A stretch of 64,000 nt of DNA from Trachythela sp. YZ-2020. Lineage: Eukaryota > Cnidaria > Anthozoa > Malacalcyonacea > Clavulariidae. The notes beneath the pieces were generated by a model, which was not told the origin of the DNA, searched no databases, and saw nothing but the letters and a program-made list of their open reading frames with translations. Numbering within the stretch: the stretch's first letter is position 1; every line of letters begins with the position of its first letter. Positions 43,955 to 56,892 of this stretch are shown one piece after another. The stretch is from assembly GCA_016169945.1 (NCBI GenBank), contig JADLSH010000393.1, positions 10,639,501 to 10,703,500 of the forward strand. Direction: 5' to 3'. A program made the translations under genes and the position numbers.

Positions 43955-44757
43955 CAAGACGCCTTGCTCTAAGTTTGCAAAAACACCAGTATTTTTCTGA
44001 ACATGAAACAACAGTAATTACAGTGTCAGTGACTAACACTCATGCCACAATACATACAAGATGACGGAGCCACGCAGGGAAATTAGTTTAAAACGAGAAC
44101 GCATTGTGCCCCGGCAGTGATGTAGAAGAGGGAGGCGCTAGGGGGCGGAGCCCGCCTTCCTCAAGCTATCCCCCATAGGGAGCTGAGCCCCCCTTCTTCT
44201 TTTTTTCAAGAATGCTTGAAAATATAGAATTTTTCCATAGTTTTCATTCTCCAAGCATCACTTATGACTATTTCAGGCATGAATAAGAAATGCTATCATG
44301 GGATTGGGTGGTTACTTACGACGTCACCCATACCCGAATGTTTTCACCCTTGGTAACGTGCTCGTCTAGAGAGCCTCCCTAGTTATGAATTTAGTTCTAC
44401 AGCACTGCCCAACTCAGGCCTAGATAATCTGTTTTCCTTCCTGGCAGCAAAATCCCAAAACAAAAATTTCCTGTGTACGTCGTACGAAGTAAATATATGT
44501 CGTACAATACAAGTGCATACTTAAATTTTATTTTATATCACAAACAAGCTAATTATCTGTTGTTTGTATTTATAAAATGACAAATATTTCCTGTGAGACA
44601 TAAAAATTTCCTGTGAAGACTTTTTGTCAAAAATTTCCTGGCAGCGGCGCTGCTGCCGGACATTTTCCAGCACTGGCCCAACTGCTATTGTGCTGCTGTT
44701 ACATCATGGACCAAAATGAATTTTCCTAACTATTTTTGTGTTTTAAGATAATAACAA
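43955..44757. other. Gene-free stretch downstream of PIBF1
   Basis: It contains a GC-rich GGAGGCGCTAGGGGGCGGAG patch near 44130 that looks like a worn hAT end. Positions 44686-44750 match 56432-56500 closely. No coding exon is seen. Confidence 0.5.
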
Positions 44758-45754
44758 GACGCCTGCTCAGGCATATTGTAACCACTGGACTGGACTATGG
44801 ACTTTCGATTTTGAAATTATATTCTTTTTACGATTGTCGTACAATTATAGATCGAAACAGCGAGAACGAGCTCGTAAGGGACAATTTGTCATCGCGTCTG
44901 CCAAATAACGTGGTGCATATGAAATAATATACGAGCGCCATTTGAATTACTCGCTTTATTGGCACAATGTATCTAATAGGCCAGTATTTTGTCTATTTTC
45001 GAGACCAGTCTTTTACCTTTGTATGCTAGAAATGGAACGAGTTGTTTCAATTCTAAACCAAAATCCACCTAAAATCGGGGATATAATTGCATGATTGTTA
45101 TAACCAGGAGGAGTGTTATACAGTCGACTACTGGCCCCAGGAAACTTTCCTTTATTATGTTTTTTCTTCTACAGACCGTGTAGGCAGAAGACAGTACAGT
45201 TTCTTTCTGCTCGATAATTTAATTAAGACCATAGAAGAGGCTTAATCAGTTATAATTTTAAATTTTCGGCAGTTTACCAATTTTAGAATAATATATCTAA
45301 CTTTTCGATTAATATTTAGTGAATTCGAATTGCTGTGATTGTCACGGTTAAGTCAATATTTTACAGTTGCAATCAAGCGATATTTATGATATAATTAAGC
45401 GAACGTAGCGAGTATTAAAAATGCCGCGACATGTTTTTATCTCAGACGCCTGAGTAGATACACTTTAGCAAAGCAAAGGTAAAAGACTGGTCTCGAAAAT
45501 AGAAAAAATACTGGTCTATTAGATACATTGTGCCAATACAGCGAGTAATTAATTCCAAGGGCGCTCGTGTTTTATATTGCAGGCAGTGCAGCACGTTATT
45601 TGGCAGACGCGATAACAAATTGTCCCTTTACTCCCTTACGAGCTCGTTCTCGCTGTTTCGATATATGTTTATGCGAAATAGGTACTAAGAATATAATTTC
45701 AAAATCCGAAGTCCAGTCCAGTGTTTACAATATGCCCGCATGCTCAGGCGTTCG
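44758..45754. mobile_element. Large foldback element, about 1 kb
   Basis: Arms of nearly 280 bp (about 44758-45035 and 45455-45754) are inverted copies with some divergence. Landmarks are CAGGCATATTGTAACCACTG, GCGAGAACGAGCTCGTAAGG and AGACCAGTCTTTTACCTTTG, each with its complement. The loop of about 420 bp has no ORF. Confidence 0.75.
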
Positions 45755-47056
45755 CTCCACCGGCCAAGCCCAAGGCTAATGGCAGCGATAAGATAACAAA
45801 CTGCTCCTTTGGGTACCAGTGCACCCCAGCCAAGGGAGACATAATAACATGCACGTTTCTGTTGCAATTTGCATTTATACGAGTTACCGCTCAAAGTTGT
45901 CCCGTGTAACATCGCCTGTGTAATTATTACACTTATCAGTTTTGTAGAATTGTGCTATATATCAGTACTCCTGACAGAGACAAGTTAGACAACTAGACAA
46001 CCAAAAGTCAAAACATGCCGTGATGCAAAATCTAAGGAAAACCAAAATATTAGAGCATAAAAAATCAATTATTAACAAAAACCTTGACCTTATTTTGTGT
46101 ATTGTTCATATCAGAGATCAGATTCAAGAATCAAGTCACATTCGGTGTTCCATCATTTCAGCTGATCAACATCGGACTTTCCTTCTTGTAATCTTGTCCT
46201 TTTCCAGGGGTTTTTCAGGGGTATTTGAAACAAGACAAAAATACCTTTTCCAAGACGTCGACAATTTATTGCATTTTTATATTATTTAGATAAACATGTT
46301 TAAGGAGGCTCCCTGCATATACAGTTTTCATTAGATATCAGTGTTTTGAATTGAAAGCTCTTTGAAAAGTTAAACTTAGAAAAAGCCCTTTATTCCTCGT
46401 ATATCAAGCAATAATTTCAACTATTAAACTTTTATCTTGGCAGTTTTAGCCAAAGAAGGTATGATAGCGGAAAAATAAGGTCGGTGACCTATGAGAAATT
46501 TTCTCAGAAATTTTTTTGAAAATCGCCAGTGTTTTTTTTTAAAAGCCAAAATTTAATTTCACAAAAACTACACTGGCGATTTTTTTTAAATTTAAGAATT
46601 TAATAGAACTTGAATACATAGTCAAATTTTGAGATATGGTCACCGGAGAAACGAACGAGAAAAAAGAACCTCATAATGCCATTTTCTGCTCGCTGTAAGT
46701 CTATGGAATAGCCTTCCAAGTTCTGCTAAAGAGAACGGCGCTTCAATTCGAAAAATTAAAACAATTCTCTCGAGCTCATAATAATGATCGAACGAAAAGT
46801 TCTTTTATGATAGTTTTATTGTATTTCTGCAAACGGCCCCTTGGAAATCAGATGATATTAATAGATCTGAAGGGTTACCGTTTTCAAATAATATTAAATA
46901 ATAATAAATAATAAAAACACGCAACGCCTAATATACTGACCGATCACGATATAGTGTTTGCGGGTGCATGTTCGAGTCACTCGCCGGCAGTGTGACCAGA
47001 CATGGTAATTTAAATTACTTTTGGTAATTTTTCGCAATTTTAAAGCACTTTTTAAA
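45755..47056. other. Gene-free stretch
   Basis: AT-rich sequence with a small inverted repeat near 46515-46585 (AAAATCGCCAGTG and CACTGGCGATTTT). No exon or RNA gene is seen. Confidence 0.5.
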
Positions 47057-47890
47057 GGGCCTGTTTATATTATCCCGTCTAGGCGGGACGGGACGTTTTC
47101 ATCCCGGCTAGCCAGGAAACTCGCCTAGGCGGGATGGCGTGTTTATACACAGGAGGCCCAGGCTCTATTTGCCCGCGCCCGCCTGTGACTTCCTTATAAC
47201 GAGGGAAGGAAGGAAACATTGAGACCAAAATAGCCCAGACTTGGCATATGTTACACGAAACTATCCTCGATTTTTCGCCTTTAAATGCATTTCTTTCGAG
47301 ATTAATCGATATCCCCTGCAAGAATGATACCGTACAACTCTCAAATCAAAGAGCTTAAATTCGCTCTAATATCCGTGAGGGAATGACAAAATTTGGCAAA
47401 AATATATCCGCGTGCCAGGTTTGCTGTTAAAAACCGGAAGTCGTTGAACAACTCAAAATACACTTCAAACCTGATTGGACAACGAATATCAACAAAAATT
47501 TCAAAATTGTCCAATCAGGTTTGAGCGAATTTAAGCTCTTTGTTAAAGCATCATTGTTTTGAGAGTTGTACGGTATCATTCTTGCAGGGGATATCGATTA
47601 ATCTCGAAAGAAATGCATTTAAAGGCGAAAAATCGAGGATAGTTTCGTGTAAATATGCCAAGTCTGGGCTATTTTGGTCTCAATGTTTCCTTCCTTCCCT
47701 CGTTATAAGGAAGTCACAGGCGGGCGCGGGCAAATAGAGCCTGGGCCTCCTGTGGTTTATATACTGGGCAAAATACATTGCCGGGATGAAGCCAGTTAAG
47801 TGCTTGACGTCATATTTTCTTGCAGAAAAGGGATTTACGGGTGCTCAGAAGAAAAGTTAATCCCGCCTGGCCGGGATAGAGTATTTATAT
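47057..47890. mobile_element. GGGCCTGTTTATAT MITE copy interrupted by a foldback
   Basis: Sequence outside the foldback matches 42637-42850 almost base for base (for example ATTGCCGGGATGAAGCCAGT). The far end is lost after about 47890. Confidence 0.75.
47148..47754. mobile_element. Foldback element, 607 bp, nearly fully palindromic
   Basis: The ends are CACAGGAGGCCCAGGCTC and its exact complement. The arms are nearly identical for about 200 bp and continue, weaker, to the centre near 47480. The 7-bp duplication GTTTATA lies at 47141-47147 and 47755-47761. The uninterrupted copy at 42637 shows the empty site. Confidence 0.85.
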
Positions 47891-49870
47891 GGGAATTCTT
47901 CTTTTTTGCCCTACCCCCGGGCATTTGCACAAAAAAATTCAAAATTTACCAATGCCCGGGGGGGATGTCGCAGTTGGAATTGACTGATGCATTACTATGA
48001 AAATTTCCTGTCTGGCTCATTCGAATGTAGAGCTGCGAATGTGAAACCAGAGCCATCTGTCTCATCGTGGAGAGAAGTCCAGAGTACAAAAAACACGAAA
48101 TCCACAAAAAAACACGGTATAATTCGGTGAAAAATCAACGAAATTGTGTGAAATATTATTTGCACACTTATCACCGAACGCCATTTTGAATCTGATTGCA
48201 CACCAGTGTGACCAGATTTTTTCAGGACCAATTACTAAAAATGCCTGCGAAAAATTACTAAATCCAAAAAAAAAGAAGTTGCACACTTCCCAAAACAGCT
48301 CATAAATCAGTTTTGCATTAAACTACCATAATGCTTAGCGAGTATAAATATCATTATTCATATTGCTCCTATAATTTATTAACCCAAGATTTCAGGCTTT
48401 GGGCCAGGGGCGGCGGAGGTTGTGGAGCTGGGGGGGGGAGAAGGGCTGTCGCCTTCAGATGTCCATAATTTTTCGAGAGACCTTTTTTAGCTTTCAGAAA
48501 GTCGAGCAACATCCCAAGTGTTAGGATCACACAATCCTGCACGGAAAGCCATTTGGTAATTATTTTATAAAATAACGACAAAGAAACAACGGACATTTTA
48601 AAAACCCCGCGAAGCGCCTAAAATTTTCCGTGCATGACTGTCTCATCCTGCACGGGTATTGACCAATCACAGTTCGCGTAGTAAACATGTTATTCTATAA
48701 ACTATTTTCTCTCAAAATGTGACAGTGTTCATACAAATCAATTCGTAAAATTTGAGAAATTCATCTAAATACCAACAGATTACTAAATTTCCCAAAAAAT
48801 TACCAAAAAATATTTAATTACTAAAAAAGTCCCAAAAATTACCAAAAGTAATTAAAATTACCAAATCTGGCCAGACTGAACTAGAACTATATAGGTCACT
48901 GGAGCATACTCGCGAACATCACCCATAATATCCATAACATACCCCCATAAATAGTCGTTATTATCCATAAATGTACATAAGAAAGCACAAGTTTACGATC
49001 GAATTTGGATTACTGTAGAATGTTCATTTTGCGACACCCAAAATGAAAACGACAGAAACAGAAAATTAGCATTTTAAAGTCCCACGCGGCTGCGCCGGAT
49101 GGAGCAATAACTTGATGTTTTAAGTATTGACCAAGATATTTCGATTTTTTAGCGTCACTTTCATGTTCTTTTTTGTCTAAAATATGCATGTTTAGAGGAC
49201 AATTTTGGAGTAAATGCGCAGCTCAGAATGCAGGAAATGGCATTTCCGGGCATGAAATTTCAAAATTTTCCCGGGGACACGGTCAGGGTGTGAGGCTGGA
49301 TCCGCCACTCAATACGGTTCTTTCATGCGAATACCCGGCCACATTCTCTGTTCGTTTAAACACACGACTGAAGAAAGCCGGTAATCATCTCAAACCAGTT
49401 TAAACCTCGCGATTAAAGGAGAGTGATAGGATATATGTTTATCTATTTGACTAGCGGTTTTGAATTGGAAAATGGCATACAAATACTTACAGGACGCGGT
49501 TACTCTTAATTAAGCGCAAAATCATTCTTTAGAGATATTCAATTTTATCATAGATTATGTGGCGTCTGCCAGCCTTTGAGAGGTGTTAATTAATAAGGGC
49601 TGAGCAAACAACACGAAACATAGACTTAAATTTGCAATCTTCGCGTTTGATAGAGGTAATACGGACTTCCAACCATTCCACGATTATTCTAAGCTGGATT
49701 TTCGAGTACAAACCGAAATAAAATACTTAAAGAAACATTAATAACAAGAACAACTTTAATAACAATGCAATAACCAAAATAAATAATCTTTCTTATATCA
49801 TATAGTACAATATACTAATATATACACGCCTATTTGTGATGATGATCTTATTAAGTTTTTGTGATGATCT
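47891..49870. other. Gene-free stretch with repeat fragments
   Basis: A GGGCCAGGGGCGGCGGAGG hAT-like end lies near 48400. Positions 49106-49310 repeat sequence also found at 56508-56890, including CTCAGAATGCAGGAAATGGC. No exon is supported. Confidence 0.5.
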
Positions 49871-49873
49871 TAT

Positions 49874-50050
49874 TTAGCTTTGTAGAGTGCCCCTACACTT
49901 CGGGCACACCACCATGTCCGTCAAATAGATTGTCCGAGGATGCCGGCTGCAGAGTTTCCTGATCCGTCCTATTAACTGGTAACCACACCACTGACACTTT
50001 ATGACACCTGCTTTTTGGGAGCAAGAACATGATAATTCTTCACTTTTCAT
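49874..50050 (-). CDS. Small Cys-rich zinc-ribbon-like protein (58 residues)
   Basis: The ATG at 50050-50048 opens 58 codons to TAA. It contains CSC (residues 8-10), CQWC (19-22), Cys34, His37 and CPKC (49-52). The paired C-x2-C knuckles 26 residues apart look like a zinc ribbon, with KLCSRHPRTIYLTDMVV between. I do not recognise the family. It is intronless as far as seen and has no detectable transposon context. It could be one exon of a larger gene, a small host protein or chance. The Cys spacing argues against chance. Confidence 0.4.
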   Translation of the reverse strand: MKSEELSCSCSQKAGVIKCQWCGYQLIGRIRKLCSRHPRTIYLTDMVVCPKCRGTLQS

Positions 50051-50071
50051 GACGACACTGTTAAACTGCAC

Positions 50072-51300
50072 CTACATTTCAACAAAAACACTAAAGTTCA
50101 CCAAAAAGGTAATCAGTGTAGTAAAAGATAAACAAAACACAAATTTCTCCTAAGCAGAGTGCCAGAGTATCCTATTTACTACGGTTCTGAAATAGGAATA
50201 TATTATGTTATGACAAATATTTATCAAAATTCATTATCATGTTTCTTTCTTTTGCACATGCTTCTGCTTTCGTTCTTACTGAAATTACAAGCCTTAGATA
50301 ATTTTACTTGTCAAGTTGTTAATTTTACTTGTCAATTTACTAATTAATGATCTCAAATATAATTTTCCTAATTGCATATTTTTATTAAATTAATAAAGAT
50401 TGAGGACTGTTAATTAACTACTAACTACTTGATCTTTATAAAGTTAATCACCATTTAAACGCAGAATGGGTGATTAAAAACTGTTAAAACGACCATTGAC
50501 CCTGCCTCCTCCGCAGGCTCTTCTACATATGTTAATATAGTATATAATTATATAGATCAAATATAAATATCAGTAATTATAGATCAGTGGTTCGGAGTGC
50601 GCGGGCACTGCAAGCCCGATAAAGACGCACGCCCGCAACTAAGGACGAGCGCCTCGTTAATTATTCGTTTTTTCCTCATTAGTTATTTGTTAGCAAGCGA
50701 CTGGGGACGAGGCAGACCATTGACCCACAACGCAACCTACTGGCCCAATATGTTTAGCCTGCGTGGCAGGCGTTCTATTATTGTTCCCTAGGTTATGTTA
50801 CGCTCTTGGACCGGCTTTAAACTGCGCTAAAAATCTAGAAGATTCGGGTGTAATAGTACTGTAAAAGTTTGTGTGGAAATCGGAGTAATTGTCTCCATAA
50901 GAATTTGGATTAGACCAGTTGCTGAAAGCAAAGTCAAAGAATGAATAATGACGTCCAACACCCTGCATCCGCATTCTTCTCAACTGTCATCAGAAGTTAT
51001 TGATTTAGGTCACGATGTGACATTATAGCTTTAGCAAACAGTTATTCCTAATTTAGTGGATGACATAGAGGAGCTGGAACACATTACTAAATACTTTGAA
51101 ACTGACCTACTATCCAAGAAATGCTTCTAATCAGCTTAAATTTAAAGGCAGACATTTCAAAATTTCCATGGGGACTGAAGTATACCACAGTAAGGTCTTA
51201 TGTAACCACTAGTATGCCCCAGATCCTCAACCTCGTACGGAGCTAGCGTTTGCTAGAAGGCGCTGTGTCTATCGGCTATGATGCTTTTATAAGATATATG
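50072..51300. other. Gene-free AT-rich stretch
   Basis: A fragment TAGCCTGCGTGGCAGGCGTT near 50758 also occurs, inverted, near 16383-16405, so both are ends of a shared repeat. No exon is seen. Confidence 0.5.
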
Positions 51301-51301
51301 G

Positions 51302-51776
51302 CAGGCCTTAAAATATCGGTCGGTCACGGACATTGTCCGACCCATTCGTGAAATTGTCCGACCAAGAAAGAAACGCACCGGACATTATGTCCGACCGAAA
51401 GAAAATTGAGGTTTACCGTTTGTCCAACCCAACTGTATTGATGTCCGACCAAACTTTAACTTTGTCCGACGTAAATTTACCCCGTAAATGTTTATCAGAG
51501 CTGTTATGTGGTCCACCGTATTCGTTTGATCAGTCGCATCGTAAGTCAACGCAAGTTTATTTGCGATTACTTGCGTTCTCGGACGTTTGATCGGGTCTTA
51601 AAGTATCAATACATAACTGCCCAACATTTAGCGTCAGTATACGATTTTAAAAGAATACATTTTCGCGCCAAACTAAACATAAGGCCATCGGACATTATTA
51701 TAAAAATGTCCGACCCATTCTGAAAGACACCGGACATTTTGACCGACGGCACTGCTGACCGATATTTTAAGGCCTG
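51302..51776. mobile_element. hAT-like non-autonomous element with GTCCGAC repeats
   Basis: The ends are CAGGCCTTAAAATATCGGTC and the complement of GACCGATATTTTAAGGCCTG. TATGG is duplicated at 51297-51301 and 51777-51781. At least eight copies of TTGTCCGAC / GTCGGACAT type motifs lie inside, crowded near both ends. Confidence 0.75.
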
Positions 51777-52701
51777 TATGGTCACTCGTGAAAACTCTAT
51801 TTATATTCAATATTAACTTATAGCGTTTAGAAATAGCAACAATTCTAGTGGTATATTTCAAAAATATTATAAATATAGCTTTATACATTTTATATAATGA
51901 CGATTGTAGATAAGAGGCGTTTGATATAAAACCATGCTTGAGTCCTGAGAGAACATTAAACAACAGCTCAAAACTCAAAAGCGTACGATTTTGGTTGGTT
52001 TCTTGACTTGTCTTTTAATAAGACTGTATACAACGTTTTTAAAACTTAAAAGCAAAGTACAAAAACCAAAATTATCAGGTAGTTTGAACTATATATGATT
52101 CCCAAGATCGATTAATATGATATCCCACTCCTTGCAATTGAACTGGCCCCTCTAGATTTCAGATTAGCCCAGCTACCCCATTTCTTATCTACATCACTGA
52201 GTGTGCCCTGATCCTAGTCTGATATTTTACTGTCTGAAGCAAGAGGATTGTCAAGGTGAATGTATTGGGAAACATGTTGCTTGTAATTCATTAAGGAGTT
52301 GTTTCAAAGTTTCCATACTTTTCCCTATATGAATAACCTGCGAAAAGGGGGTAAGGATCCAACACGAAGATATCCCTTAATGAAGTGTCAATTTTTAAGT
52401 AGGGGACAGACAAGAATTTGGACTAAAAATGCACATGTATGTATGGGTTTTATTATAAGAAATGGGTACCTACACACCTTGGTTTAGTAAAATACACACA
52501 TGTATGGCCTGCTTTGGAAAGCCGAGACATGATTGTGAAGTGGCTTGCTATATGCAACAATATAATGCAATATAATACTTTAGCCTACCATTATGTTCAT
52601 GCATACAGGTGATGCAATAGAACAAACTTTCATAAAACATTTAAATGATATGTTTTTATGTTGCTAAGCATTAACCGCAAATTTGTGTATGCTCAGCAAC
52701 T
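51777..52701. other. Gene-free stretch
   Basis: No supported feature is seen here. Confidence 0.5.
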
Positions 52702-52830
52702 GACTCTGTAGCTCAGTTGGTTAGAGCACTGCACTGGAATCACAGGGCCGCAGTTCCTGCCAGAGGGCCTAAAGTTGCATTTTTCGCAACTGCTCCTGGC
52801 TAGGTCTAAAAATGTATATAAATTTTCGCT
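52702..52830 (+). mobile_element. tRNA-derived SINE fragment
   Basis: GACTCTGTAGCTCAGTTGGT carries an A box, but the B-box region (GCAGTTCCTGCC) is worn and the anticodon arm does not fold, so it is not a tRNA gene. The tRNA-like head is followed by GCATTTTTCGCAACTGCTCC and a short AT-rich end. Confidence 0.65.
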
Positions 52831-53926
52831 AGAGTATTCCATCTATCAACACCTTCTACGATATGTTTTTATTTTTAATTTTAGTGTTTCTGTATTTTTT
52901 AAATACTGTAGGTTTGCACAGCTTCAATGAAAATTAAGTGTTAGCCTTTTTAATTCTGTGCCAAATGGGTCATTCCACACTCCCCCTACAGAGGAAATAT
53001 CTGCCGTCCGGAGGCGCAAGGGGGGAATCTTCTTCTGATAATAGTAAAATGTACCAGGTGTCCAAAGGGGGTAGGGGGGTTAATTCTCAATTTCCTCCAT
53101 GGGGGAGATGTGGATGTTTTCTGGAACAGTTCTTACAAAAAAAATCTTCTTGGGGGAGGTCAGGAATTTTAGCAGGTTCTTCTGTAGTCTCTAGGGTTTT
53201 TTATAATATTTCTTTGCAATTCTATTGTTTAAATAGTAAATTTACAAAATGTTAGAAATGTTACAAAAAATCAACCTAACTGAACTTTACCTGGATATTT
53301 TTTAAAAGAATGCCCAAAAACCTGGATATTTCAGGAAAAACCTGGAATTTGTTCTCTTTTCTGCCATTTTGTTTTCAGGTACAGATCATTGACGTAATGT
53401 TATTATTGACCCGTACACAGGCCCTAGAACAGGACAAGGGTCTGTACGCAGATTAGGTTACAAGCAAGGCTTCCAGATTCCAACGAGATTGGTGAAATTT
53501 ATAGACCTTTATACTACACGGCCAGAGCTACACAACTGTGGCATTACAAAAAGGCCAAACAAAATTCATTGTGAATGAAAAATATATTCCAAAAATCTTT
53601 GCACTACCATACAAGATGGTCAGTTAATTAACCAGGAGAATTTTGCGAGTCACCAGAGAGCGGGAGATTTTGAGAGGTCTGCGTTTCTTTAGGGCCCAAG
53701 ATATTTTAGAGGTGTGTATAAAAAATTGAATGGCCTGGCCCTGCAGGGTAAAAACTAAAGAAATACCACAAAACAAATTGTGACTAGTAAATTTTTTATA
53801 TATCACCAAGTTTACAAAATAGCACAAATATCTAATATAAAGGTGGTAATATAGACGATATACTAATGTTTTTAACAAATTATCCACTACGTTTTACCAA
53901 ATTCAGAAAGAAAAAGTTGACAAAAT
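52831..53926. other. Gene-free stretch
   Basis: AT-rich sequence with scattered G-rich low-complexity patches (53040-53160). No exon is supported. Confidence 0.5.
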
Positions 53927-56892
53927 CAGGGGCGGATCCAGGGGGTGTCAAACGTGGCTCAAGACACGGTCAGATTTTTGCGATCCTGATTTGTGAAACT
54001 TCGTTCATAAGGACGAAATGAGTATTGATTAATAAACGAATTTGTCTCATTCATATTCAATTCAAATACTTTTTACATATTTTATAGTTATAAACTAAAA
54101 ACGTTTACCTTGCGTCAAAATCTCGAAATATTAGCAAATAACCACGAAATAGCTGCGTGTTTTATTATGAAAGCGGGGAAAACCCCGCGAAGATTGAATA
54201 TTTTGCATATCAAATAGTTTTCTACGACAATTCACCGATAACTGCACGAACTAGGCTCTTCACGTTCGGAAAGAACTCGTAAAATGCGACTGCGATTTTG
54301 AGACACGGTCTGCGGTTCTACTGTTACTAAATATAGTAACTTATTGCCACATTGAGACACGGTGGAGGGTATCAAGCCAATCACAGCGCAAGATTTTGTG
54401 ACGTGAGACACGGTGAGACACGGTAGCCATGTTTTCGTTGCGCAATAGTGCCCAAGGAGTTGTATTCGGTAAATTCTCGGTAGAATCTCGGCAGCTAACT
54501 TCTACTTCGCATTTGCATTGCAAATCGAGAAACCGAAGATGGTGGTTTTGTTGTATTAAAGATACAGCTATACAACCTCGTACAAATTTAGGCAACTATG
54601 TTTATATCTAGTGTCTGTGGCCTGTGAATTTGTGAGATTTCAACATCAATGAAGCAATGTTTACAAATTTATAAGGTAAGGATTCCTCGTTTTGTTCTTG
54701 GAATATACTTCTATTTTAATAGACGAATATACAAACCAATACGTGCATTATGTAAATTAAGTCAGAATATTTAACAACTAAATGAGGCGCGATTTCGCGT
54801 CGTATAAATCTCGTGTGTGTTTATGTCAAATGTGACCTTTCTAATCCATCAAATTGCTGAATTATATAGTCTATATAGTGATTCAGTGAGAGTATCAGTG
54901 TATCACTGCCTGGACGGTTATTGTAAGTCCCTATAACCTTATTTAGTTTTATTTAAATTCAGTGAAAACGTGATATATACGATTTATATGATGTGGTTGC
55001 CTACAAATTGATACAATTTTGCTGTGTTACTGTAAATATATATAAGATATTTGATCAGTTGTTGTTTTTGGGGGTTGTTGTTGGGGGAGGGGGGTTGGGG
55101 CCAGAGGAGGGGGGCAGAGCATGTGACTGTACATTGCCCTTTAGAATGTATTTTGGAGAATTGTTTATCATTATTTCCACAATTCATCAGGATAGTGCAT
55201 ACTGTATAAGTTTTTGATGTTATAAATGCATAATTTGCAGGTTTTCTTGTACGGTATTGGATATGGATCCATGGCCGACTTCATCTATTTCAGGAAAATT
55301 GTTGCTAAGTAGAACCACTTAGTTGCCTAAGCTTACTTAGCTGATGTACTATATGGTCTACAAATATATATCACTTATTCAATTATAAAAATGCCAGATG
55401 AAGAGAATTTTCTCATCCTTTTGTCCATATATCCTTCCTGGTCTGTTTCTCCCTATCTGTTCATTCAGTACTTAGTCAGCCCAGTTTTGTTTTGTACCCT
55501 GTCACTGTTGTGCATGCTGAAGGTAAAGCAACTTACTACTGTAGGATTAGAGATTTTCAGAACAAAATCCTAGCAATGCTTGACATGTGTTTGTTTATAA
55601 ATCTTCTGTTGTAGAATATTTTAACACTATATATATGGATGACACTAAAATCTCCTTACAACTCAAAGGATATACCTTATCCTGAAGAATCCCCTTCCTA
55701 TGAAACTGCCTTCCCCCAGAAGCCATGCAGCTGTTAGATAATGATAAGTCATTTATAAATAAGAACTGGTCCTACCAAGGCAGGTTGACATTTTCTGTGG
55801 CCTAGGAAAAACGTCATATGTGAACAATAGTATGTTTCAATGTATTCATGTTATTGCTAGAGAAATCATGCATTTGGCACTTTGACAAACATAACACAAT
55901 ATCAATTTATGTTAACAAAGCCAATTAGCTATTAATAGCTAAATTTTTAGCCTGACTCTGTGAGCCTGGGGTTAATAAGAACAGCAACTAAATATAATGG
56001 TTGCAAAGCCACATCTAATGATCCAAATTCTGTGTTCATTATTCCATGTCTACTATATATCATCAGACTGCACCTTTCATATTATTGCAATGGTATATCA
56101 AGTGAATAATATTGTCTGGTCACTCTGGTGACAGGCAGAATAGAATACAATGTGTTTCACTCTGATTCAAATTATGTTTCTCTTATCCCTATCAATTTCT
56201 CTTATCTTATCTTATCAAGGAGTCAAGGTAATAAAGTTTTGAGTTTCTTTACAAAAATGATGTAACTGCATAAGATTTCTATGTATAAGCTTCTACTGTT
56301 CAAATCATAAAAATAATAGATATTTTTTATTTCTATGGTTCAAATGCAAGGGATCTTTCTTGGTGGAAACTGGTCTAAATTCCAAGTATTATTCCGGTTT
56401 GACTTCAAAGTTCTGAACACCTAACTCCCCAACTGCTATTGTGCTGCTGTTACAACATGGACCAAAATGAATTTTCCTTACTATTTTTGTGTTTTAAGAT
56501 AATAATAACTTGATATTTTAAGTATTGACTAAGATATTTCGATTTTTTTGCGTCCTTTTCATGTTCTTTTTTGTCTAAAATACGCATATTTAGAGGACAA
56601 TTTTGGAATAAATGCCCAGCTCAGAATGCAGGAAATGGCATTTCCGGGCATGAAATTTCAAAATTTTCTCGGGGGAGCACGTCCCCGGACCCCATTTCGT
56701 TAATTTTTGTCTGAAATTCGGGTTCGTTGAGAACGAATTTTAGAAATAAATCCGACGCTCAGAATGCAGGAAATGCCATTTGCGGGCTCCAAATTTCAAA
56801 AATTTTCCGGGGGGGCTTGCCCCCGGACCCCCCTAGGGGAACCGGACCTTGTATCCAGACACGGTCATACTCGGAGGCTGGATCCGCCCCTG
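53927..56892. mobile_element. Candidate non-autonomous hAT-like element with GACACGGT repeats
   Basis: The ends are CAGGGGCGGATCCAG and its complement CTGGATCCGCCCCTG in correct orientation, flanked by AAAAT on both sides. GAGACACGGT-type motifs recur at about 53964, 54301, 54352, 54406, 54415 and 56858. No transposase ORF is present in about 3 kb. The span could be two elements rather than one, since 56508-56892 also exists alone near 49106. Confidence 0.45.

Noticed and set aside
52702..52775. tRNA gene on the + strand
   Set aside because: The B box is degenerate, the arms do not pair and the sequence continues as a SINE body.
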